Origin: Anaerolineae bacterium
Lineage (GTDB): Bacteria > Chloroflexota > Anaerolineae > JAAYZQ01
Length of the DNA: 6,271 nt
Reading direction: 5' to 3'
Assembly (NCBI GenBank): GCA_016929795.1
Contig: JAFGIA010000185.1
Coordinates: 1 to 6,271 of the forward strand
In this document: piece by piece, positions 1-6,100 of the stretch
Layout of the letters: the number at the start of each line of letters is the position of its first letter
Numbering within the stretch: the first letter of the stretch is position 1
The notes under the pieces: model-generated
What the model was told of the DNA's origin: nothing
Seen by the model: only the letters and a program-made list of their open reading frames with translations
The model's database searches: none
Made by a program: the position numbers and the translations under genes

Positions 1-31
1 AGGCGGAATGCCAGCCGGCCTCATCACCGTG

Positions 32-58
32 AATCCGTGTAAATCCGTGCAATCCGTG
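32..58. repeat. Three short direct repeats of AATCCGTG
   Basis: AATCCGTG occurs at 32-39, 42-49 and 51-58, spaced 10 and 9 bases apart, with a related CACCGTG just before (25-31). The array lies 3' of the CotH-family gene. From memory, similar AATCCGTG-type strings occur between genes in several environmental bacterial lineages, but I cannot verify this here. The function is unknown. No convincing terminator hairpin with a T-run follows the CotH gene within 1-83. Confidence 0.6.
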
Positions 59-83
59 TCCAATCATAAGCCCACCTGAACGG

Positions 84-2864
84 TTACTCCCCCGATTCTA
101 TCACAGGGCAATAGGTCACCATCTCTCCGCGCAGAAACTCTTTGCGCTGCGTGATAAACGCCTTGATCGCAGCCGGCGCGGCCATGAACTGCGAGTTCCC
201 CTCCCACTCCAGCTTGAGCCAATCGCGCAGGCCATCCTGCTCGACCGCCGCCCACACCGCGTCCACCTGGGGATGGAGCACGGCATCGCCAAAGATGGTA
301 TCCATGTACTCCGCCAGGCGCGCGCAGTAGTAGGCCCGGAACTCGGGCACGCGCAGCACACGGGTGCGGAGCAAGTTGGACCCACCCGGTGCCACGGGGT
401 GCTCTTCGGTCCCCATGTCGATCGGGGCAGCCACCGAATCGAACGTGATCTCTACATCCCACGGCACCAGCTCCCACAGGCCGGTATCCAGGTCGTGGAC
501 CAGGTAGATGTTGTGCCTGGCCGAGTCGACATCCGCCGTCAAGACGAGGACGGCATAATAGTCCAGAAACGCCTCGACATCCATCACCCCGGCGATCGCG
601 GCGGCAAATTGATCGTCTGGCGTATAGTTGATGATTTCGATGAACGAGATCAGGTCCTCGTGGCCGAGATCCTCGTTGGTTTTCTTCTCATAGACGGCAC
701 GGTATGCCGCTTCGTTGGGCAGGATCGTGGCGAAATAATCCACCACCTTGTAGATGCTCGCTCCGGGGTTCCGGCCCGTGCGCAGGAGAAACCCCTCGTC
801 CACCTGCTCGGCACAGCCATAGACCCCCATATACTCCCCGTTCAGCGCCAGCAACACGTGCTCATTCTCGGGCGGGCGGACGCCCGCGGCCTCGTGCACG
901 ATCGTTGCCAGCTTGCTGTGGACGAGCGTCGGATCGAACACGTTGGCATTCACATTGATACGATCCTGGTTGGCAAAGGGGGAGGTGCCGGGAAAGACAA
1001 TCTTCCACGACTTTTTCGCAAAGTAGCGCGTGGATGATCCGCGGAACCGGACCTCGACAGGCCACAGATCGCCGGCAAAGGCGAGCCTGCCAGGCACTCG
1101 GTCGTCGCTCAGGGGATTGGCATACAGCAGCGCCAGGTTCTCCGCCGACACCTCCAACTGGTAAAGCGGCAGCGTCGCGTCTGCCCACTCGCTGGCTGCC
1201 GAAGAAACATTGCTGCTCCCGGCACTCTCATTCCCATACACATCCACCGCGCTGACCTGGTAGTAGTAGAGCACGTGAGTTGTGGTGACGCGATCCTGGT
1301 ACCGGGAGAGATATGCCGGTTCGCCGGTCGTCAGCCGGCGATAGGGCCCCTCCGGCTGCTCGGCGCAGTAGACGTGATAGCCGGCCAGGTCATCCTCGCC
1401 ATTGTCGGCCCAGTCCAGCAGGATGGCGTGGTAGCTGGCGGTTGCCACCAGGCCCGTCGGGACAGCGGGGGCCTCCGAATCGGGCTCGCGGGCAACCAAC
1501 TCCAGCGCGGACAGGCGCGCCTCGCCGACAACCGGAGATGCGACCACGTTCAGCTCTCCGTCGGACACATCCACCGCCATGCGGCGGTTCAGGGCATAAC
1601 GGCGGCCAACGCGAGCCCACACGTCGAAATCATCTAGCACCCTCTGGCCCTCGACGGCGACGTTAAACACGCCCAAGCCGGGACCGTGGAGCACCTGCTC
1701 CTCGAAACGGAGCGTCAGCAGGTAGTGGCCGCTGGGAATGCGGCTGACGCGATATTCCTCCCAGCCCAACCGCTGCGCTTTGTAGAGATCGTGGTCAGAA
1801 GTGCCGCCCACCAGGTTCCAATCCCACCACTCGGTAGGCAGATAGGCATACCCGCCGATATAGCCGTAGGAACCAAAGCTCCAGGCATGGTCGGCCAGGT
1901 AGACCGTGCCATCCACGGCGGTGTAGGGCTGGGGGCTGCCGCAGTCCAGCCGCAGGGGCAGCCGCGCCGGCTCGCCCGTATCGAGCAGCAAAGGCAGGAA
2001 CAGCCTGTGAGGTGGCGCCTCGTAGCCGGATAGGTAGCTGTAGACCACCTCCGGCGCGCCTGGCGGGTCGGTGGCAACCTGCCCGGCGTCATCCTCCGCC
2101 TCGATATAGTATTGCACCCACGTGTCGCGTGGCTGGCCCGGGAGGGCGGCTGCATACCGGTCTCCCTCCAGCCCGTCCATCATGACCGGCAGGTACCCGG
2201 TGCCGGCGCTATACCACACAGTCGCGGCGATGACGGCTCCGTCGTCTGTGATCGTCGCCGTGACCGTCACCGCCTCACCCGCCTGGGGGAAGACGGGCTC
2301 GTGTTGTGTGCCCGTAATCGCCGGCGGCGTGCCGCACGGCTCGTTGCTGGCCCCCATGGTCGGCACAGAGAAAAAGAGCCAGCACTGCCCCCCATCCGGG
2401 CAGCGCCCCTCCGAGACGTCGGTGGTGTGGGCACCAAAGCTGTAGGTATCCAGTGGCGCGTTCCCGTTGGCATCGGTGTCGAACAGGCCGATGCTCTCGC
2501 CCAACTTGGACAGGGCAAAGTTGGTGTGATAGATCCCCTGCTCGGGGCTGCTGTCGGCCCAGAAGAGAAGAAATCCACCGGGTGGCAGTGTGACCGTGCC
2601 GGTGATGCGAAATTTTGTGGGGGCGCCCAGGTCGTCGGTGAGATACATCCCACCCAGGTCGACGCTGGTCGTGCCCGCGTTATACAGCTCCAGCACGTCG
2701 TCGTATTCGCCGTGCTCGTCGGCAATGATACCGTCGTTATCCGCCAGGAATTCGTTGATACGGATCGCAGGCGGCGCAGCAGGCTCGGCAGCCAGCGAGA
2801 CGCCGAGCCCCAGGGTGATAGCCGTCAGGAAAAGTCCTGCGACTACAAAAAGTCGGACGTTCGT
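84..2864 (-). CDS. Secreted LTD / Ig-like / malectin-like / FN3 / CotH kinase-like protein
   Basis: Residues are counted from a proposed ACG start at 2862-2864 (926 aa, stop TAA). Residues 1-26 are a signal peptide (hydrophobic core about 5-22, cleavage near SLA-AEP). Then follow a lamin-tail domain (about 33-175, opening IRINEFLADND), an Ig-like domain (about 180-280), a malectin-like carbohydrate-binding domain (about 303-458, opening LRLDCG), an FN3 domain (about 466-556, with LLDWADN and YYYQVSAVD) and a CotH kinase-like domain (about 564-920). CotH motifs seen are FRGSST then KKSWK (605-621), NGEYMGVY and EQVD (675-689), DVDSARHNIY (778-787) and PWDVEITF (801-808). The family's usual second Asp in PWDxD is Glu here. 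CotH of Bacillus is an atypical protein kinase of spore coat proteins; in secreted multidomain forms the substrate is unknown. I infer an exported surface protein that binds glycans or polymers. There is no C-terminal anchor. The frame extends upstream to a GTG at 2951, but that codon lies inside the promoter. An in-frame TTG at 2910-2912 has no ribosome binding site. The domain calls are firm; the start and biological role are not. Confidence 0.9.
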   Translation of the reverse strand, partial: TNVRLFVVAGLFLTAITLGLGVSLAAEPAAPPAIRINEFLADNDGIIADEHGEYDDVLELYNAGTTSVDLGGMYLTDDLGAPTKFRITGTVTLPPGGFLLFWADSSPEQGIYHTNFALSKLGESIGLFDTDANGNAPLDTYSFGAHTTDVSEGRCPDGGQCWLFFSVPTMGASNEPCGTPPAITGTQHEPVFPQAGEAVTVTATITDDGAVIAATVWYSAGTGYLPVMMDGLEGDRYAAALPGQPRDTWVQYYIEAEDDAGQVATDPPGAPEVVYSYLSGYEAPPHRLFLPLLLDTGEPARLPLRLDCGSPQPYTAVDGTVYLADHAWSFGSYGYIGGYAYLPTEWWDWNLVGGTSDHDLYKAQRLGWEEYRVSRIPSGHYLLTLRFEEQVLHGPGLGVFNVAVEGQRVLDDFDVWARVGRRYALNRRMAVDVSDGELNVVASPVVGEARLSALELVAREPDSEAPAVPTGLVATASYHAILLDWADNGEDDLAGYHVYCAEQPEGPYRRLTTGEPAYLSRYQDRVTTTHVLYYYQVSAVDVYGNESAGSSNVSSAASEWADATLPLYQLEVSAENLALLYANPLSDDRVPGRLAFAGDLWPVEVRFRGSSTRYFAKKSWKIVFPGTSPFANQDRINVNANVFDPTLVHSKLATIVHEAAGVRPPENEHVLLALNGEYMGVYGCAEQVDEGFLLRTGRNPGASIYKVVDYFATILPNEAAYRAVYEKKTNEDLGHEDLISFIEIINYTPDDQFAAAIAGVMDVEAFLDYYAVLVLTADVDSARHNIYLVHDLDTGLWELVPWDVEITFDSVAAPIDMGTEEHPVAPGGSNLLRTRVLRVPEFRAYYCARLAEYMDTIFGDAVLHPQVDAVWAAVEQDGLRDWLKLEWEGNSQFMAAPAAIKAFITQRKEFLRGEMVTYCPVIESGE

Positions 2865-2875
2865 TTTCTCCTCCT
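2862..2875 (-). promoter_or_regulatory. Perfect Shine-Dalgarno AGGAGG before an ACG start codon
   Basis: On the minus strand AGGAGG (2870-2875) is followed by AGAAA and then ACG (2862-2864), which is in frame with the CotH-type gene and directly precedes the signal peptide (N-V-R-L-F-V-V-A-G-L). The five-base spacer is ordinary for a strong start. The codon expected here is ATG, and a single T-to-C change would give ACG. No canonical start lies between here and GTG at residue 58, which would delete the signal peptide. The site therefore decides the start even though the codon is non-canonical. Confidence 0.7.
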
Positions 2876-2901
2876 GAGCCGTGGCGCAAAGAGGACCTGC
2901 T

Positions 2902-2919
2902 GGCGCAAGCAAAGGCGCC
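2902..2919 (-). other. Small possible hairpin in the CotH gene leader
   Basis: GGCGC (2902-2906) and GCGCC (2915-2919) are complementary around an eight-base loop, just after the predicted transcription start near 2926. TGGCGCAA occurs again at 2882-2889, so the distal arm could pair with either copy. The stem is only five base pairs. It may be a 5' leader stem or chance in GC-rich DNA. No riboswitch class is recognised. Confidence 0.25.
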
Positions 2920-2932
2920 CGGCTATGCTTCC

Positions 2933-2961
2933 AGTATACAGGCGAACGCACGCAGTGTCAA
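2933..2961 (-). promoter_or_regulatory. Sigma70-type promoter of the CotH-family gene
   Basis: Reading the minus strand, a consensus -35 box TTGACA (2956-2961) is separated by exactly 17 bases from TATACT (2933-2938), which matches the -10 consensus at five of six positions. The predicted transcription start is an A near 2926, leaving about 62 bases of leader before the ACG at 2864. The upstream GTG at 2949-2951 falls in the spacer of this promoter, so it cannot be the start on this transcript. Such a close match is unlikely by chance in GC-rich DNA. Confidence 0.8.
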
Positions 2962-2983
2962 ATTGACCCTGTGAATGACGGAC

Positions 2984-3024
2984 TTGGCAACAACCATACC
3001 GCGAATCGCAAGTGCCCTTGCCAA
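2984..3024. repeat. Inverted repeat TTGGCAA / TTGCCAA in the divergent control region
   Basis: TTGGCAA (2984-2990) and TTGCCAA (3018-3024) form a seven-base inverted repeat separated by 27 bases, between the two divergent promoters. The right arm covers the -35 box of the STAND gene promoter, so a protein bound here could repress that gene. The wide spacing and short arms make this only a candidate operator. Confidence 0.3.
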
Positions 3025-3046
3025 TTTGGGCCGATTGTGTTATGAT
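3018..3046 (+). promoter_or_regulatory. Sigma70-type promoter of the STAND/WD40 gene
   Basis: TTGCCA (3018-3023) and TATGAT (3041-3046) are separated by 17 bases, a good -35/-10 pair. It sits in a locally AT-richer patch, points toward the STAND gene, and predicts transcription from about 3053 with a leader near 104 bases. The match is weaker than that of the divergent CotH promoter. The two -35 boxes lie 56 bases apart, so regulators could influence both genes. Confidence 0.65.
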
Positions 3047-3156
3047 GGGCTGGACGACAACGCTGTTTGTACGGGGACCGCGTTGCCATCAAATCGCCGC
3101 ACGCCGGCACAGAGACGTCTTGCCGCTTCAGGGGTGGAAGGAAGGAGCAGAGGCCA
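3047..3156 (+). other. 5' leader of the STAND/WD40 gene, with a possible hairpin and RBS
   Basis: The leader contains CAACGC (3058-3063) and GCGTTG (3080-3085), a possible six-base-pair stem with a 16-base loop, close to the predicted transcription start. A ribosome binding site AAGGAG (3142-3147) lies nine bases before the ATG at 3157 and fixes the start. No ATG occurs in frame upstream before the stop at 3043-3045; the only in-frame upstream candidate, TTG at 3067, has no evident binding site. Confidence 0.5.
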
Positions 3157-6100
3157 ATGGATGGCGAGACCCGGCGCCACAATCTGGGCGCCCTGCGTGA
3201 GCTGTTGCTCTCAACCTTTACCGTGCAAGACCTGCGCCGCTTTTGCCACGACCGGCCCCTGCTGGCCCCTGTCGAGCTCGAATTCAGCCCCAACCACGGC
3301 CTGGCCGACCTGGTGGACCGGGTCATCACCTTTTGTGAAAAGCGGAGACTACTCGACACGCTGCTGCTCGAAATCCAGGTCGCAAACCCCGCCCAGTACG
3401 CCTACTTTGAGCCGCGCCTGGCCCTGCCCGCGCGCGTGCTGGCGGCCAGCCCTTACCGTGGCCTCCAGCCCTTCGAGGCAGAGCACGCCAGCCTCTTCTT
3501 TGGCCGCGACGCCATGATCGCCCAGCTCGTCAAGCGGGTGCGCGCCTGCCCCTTCATCGCCGTCGTCGGCGCCTCGGGCTGTGGCAAGTCATCGCTCGTC
3601 CGCGCCGGCCTGGTGCCTGCCCTGTGTAACGAGGCCGCCTCCGGCAGCCCTGATTGGTCCATGTGCCTCTTTCGCCCCGGGCCAGAGCCGCTGCATGCCC
3701 TGGCTGCGTCCCTGGTCGACCTGCTCGAGCCCGATGCGGGGGAGGTCACCCGCCTGGCCCAGGCGCGCAGCCTGGCCCAGGCGCTCGGCGACAGCACCAT
3801 CGCGCTGGCCGATGTCAGCGCGCGACTATGCGCCAGGCCACCCACCCCCCGGCGCCTCCTGCTCGTCGCCGACCAGTTCGAAGAGGTGTTCACCGAGTGC
3901 CGCGACCCCGCTCAGCGCCAGCGCTTGATCGCTGCGCTCCTGGCTGCCGGGACAGGTGCCACCGTCGTCCTCACCCTGCGTGCTGACTTTTACGGCCACG
4001 TCCTGGCCGACCGCCACCTGGCGGAGGCCGTCGACGCAGGGCTGGTCAATGTGCTGCCGATGAGCCGGGACGAGATGCGCACCGCCGTGGAGCAGCCCGC
4101 CTTTGGCAGCGGTGGCGCCTTTGAGGCGGGGCTGGTCGACCGCATCCTGGACGACGTGGAAGGGCAACCCGGCAGCCTGCCGCTGGTGCAATTCGCGCTG
4201 ACAGAGCTGTGGGCGCGTGCGACGTCGCAGGGCCTGCTCACCCACGCCGCCTACGAGGCCATCGGCCAGGTGGAAGGCGCGATTGCCAGGCGCGCCGAGG
4301 CGGTGTACGAGACGCTGGACGCCCAGGGCCACGCAGCCGTGGTACGCGGCGTCTTTATGCGGCTGGCCCACTATGGTGCGGGCATGGAAGGCACACGCCG
4401 TCGCGCGGCGCTGCCCGACCTGGCCACACCCGGCATGCCGGCCGTCGAGGTCGAGCGTGTCGTCGACGCCCTGGCCGGTGCCCGGCTGGTGGTCACCGGC
4501 CAGGACACACTCGCCGGCAGCGCGACGGTAGAAGTGTCACACGAGGCGCTCATCCGTGGCTGGGGGCGGCTGCGTACCTGGCTCGACGCGGACCGGGCCT
4601 TTGGGCTGTGGCGCGACAAGCTGGCGGCTGCCCGCCGCGCCTGGCTCGACGCGGCCCAGGACGAGGGAGCGCTGCTGAGAGGCGCGCCCCTGTCGGAGGC
4701 CGAGGGTTGGCTGGCCGACAGAGGTGACGACCTGAATGAGGCCGAGCGGGCCTACATCCAGGCGGGCCTGGCCCTGCGCGAGCGCGAGGCCGCCGAGGAG
4801 CGCGAGCAGCAGCGCAAGGAAGCCCAGCTCGTCGCAGAGCAGCGCGCCGCCGGCCGCCTCCGGCACCTGGCGATCGCCCTGGCGGGCCTGTTCGTGCTGG
4901 CACTGGCCCTGGCCGGACTGGCTGCCTGGCTGTGGGGCGACGCCACGGAGCAGCGCGACCTGGCCAGGATTGAATCGCAGGCGCGCGCCACGGCCAGGAT
5001 GGAGGCCGTAGACGAAGCCAGGGCCAGGGCTACCGCCCAGGCCGACGCCGAGGTGCAGCGCGACCAGGCCCAAGAGGCCCGCATCCAGGCCGACGGCCTG
5101 AAGCTGGCCTTTGCTTCACTGGGCCAGATCGACACGAATCAGGAATTGGCGCTGCTGCTGGCTATCGAATGCGCGCGCACCGCCCACTCCTTCGAAGCCG
5201 ACAGCGCCCTGCGCGCCTGGTTCCTGCACGCCGGCCACTCGGTGGCACTCCTGTCCGGGCACGAGGGGCCGGTGTCGCGCGCGGCCTGGGATAGCGAGGG
5301 ACGGCGGATCGTGACCGCGAGCGAGGATGGCACCGCCCGCGTGTGGGACGCCAGCACGGGCCAGGCGCTGGCCGTGCTGCGCGGTCACCAGGGCCCGCTG
5401 GTGACCGCAGCGTGGGATGGCCAGGGGCGCCGGCTCGTCACCGCGAGCGAGGATGGCACGGCCCGGCTGTGGGACGCGGACACCGGCCAGGCGCTGGCCG
5501 TGCTGCGCGGGCACGAGGGCCGGGTGTGGCACGCGGCATGGGACCCCGAAGGGCGGCGCATCGTGACCTGTGGCGACGACGCCACGGCCCGCGTGTGGGA
5601 CGCCGGCACGGGACAGGTGCTGGCCGTGCTACGCGGCCACCAGGACTGGGTGGCGCACGCGGCCTGGGATGGCGACGGGCGCCGCATCGTGACCGCCAGC
5701 AGCGACGGCACGGCCCGCGTGTGGGACGCCGAAACGGGCAGAGAAACGGCCGTGCTGCGCGGCCACGAGAGCACGGTGGTACACGCGGCGTGGGACGGCC
5801 AGGGAAGCCGCATCGTCACGGCCAGTTGGGACAACACGGCCCGGGTGTGGGACGCAGACACCGGCCAGGCGCTGGCCGTGCTGCGCGGCCACGAGGACTG
5901 GCTGTGGCACGCCGCGTGGGATGGCGAGGGGCGGCGCATCGTCACCGCCGGCGATACCACGGCCCGGATATGGGATGCAAGCACGGGGCAGGCACTGGCC
6001 GTGCTGCGCGGCCACGAGGAGTGGGTCACCGACGCGGCGTGGGACCCCGGCGGGCGCCACCTTGCGACGGCCAGTTGGGACCATACGGCCCGGCTGTGGG

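Noticed and set aside
32..58. CRISPR-like array
   Set aside because: The units are only eight bases with one- or two-base gaps, so there are no spacers of CRISPR size.
1..83. Rho-independent terminator for the CotH gene
   Set aside because: No stem-loop followed by a T-run can be seen on the minus strand in this stretch; termination must be elsewhere or Rho-dependent.
273..1037. Plus-strand open frame of 254 aa, and another at 2112-2966 (284 aa)
   Set aside because: Both lie antisense to the CotH-family gene, whose minus-strand frame gives clear LTD, FN3 and CotH motifs. The antisense products show no recognisable domain.
2865..2951. Upstream extension of the CotH gene to GTG at 2951
   Set aside because: The GTG sits in the spacer of a near-perfect promoter, before the predicted transcript start. 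The extension adds 29 non-hydrophobic residues in front of the signal peptide.
3826..4371. Minus-strand open frames of 181 aa here and 178 aa at 4537-5073
   Set aside because: They lie opposite the intact STAND NTPase frame with its Walker motifs. They are shadows of GC-rich coding sequence.
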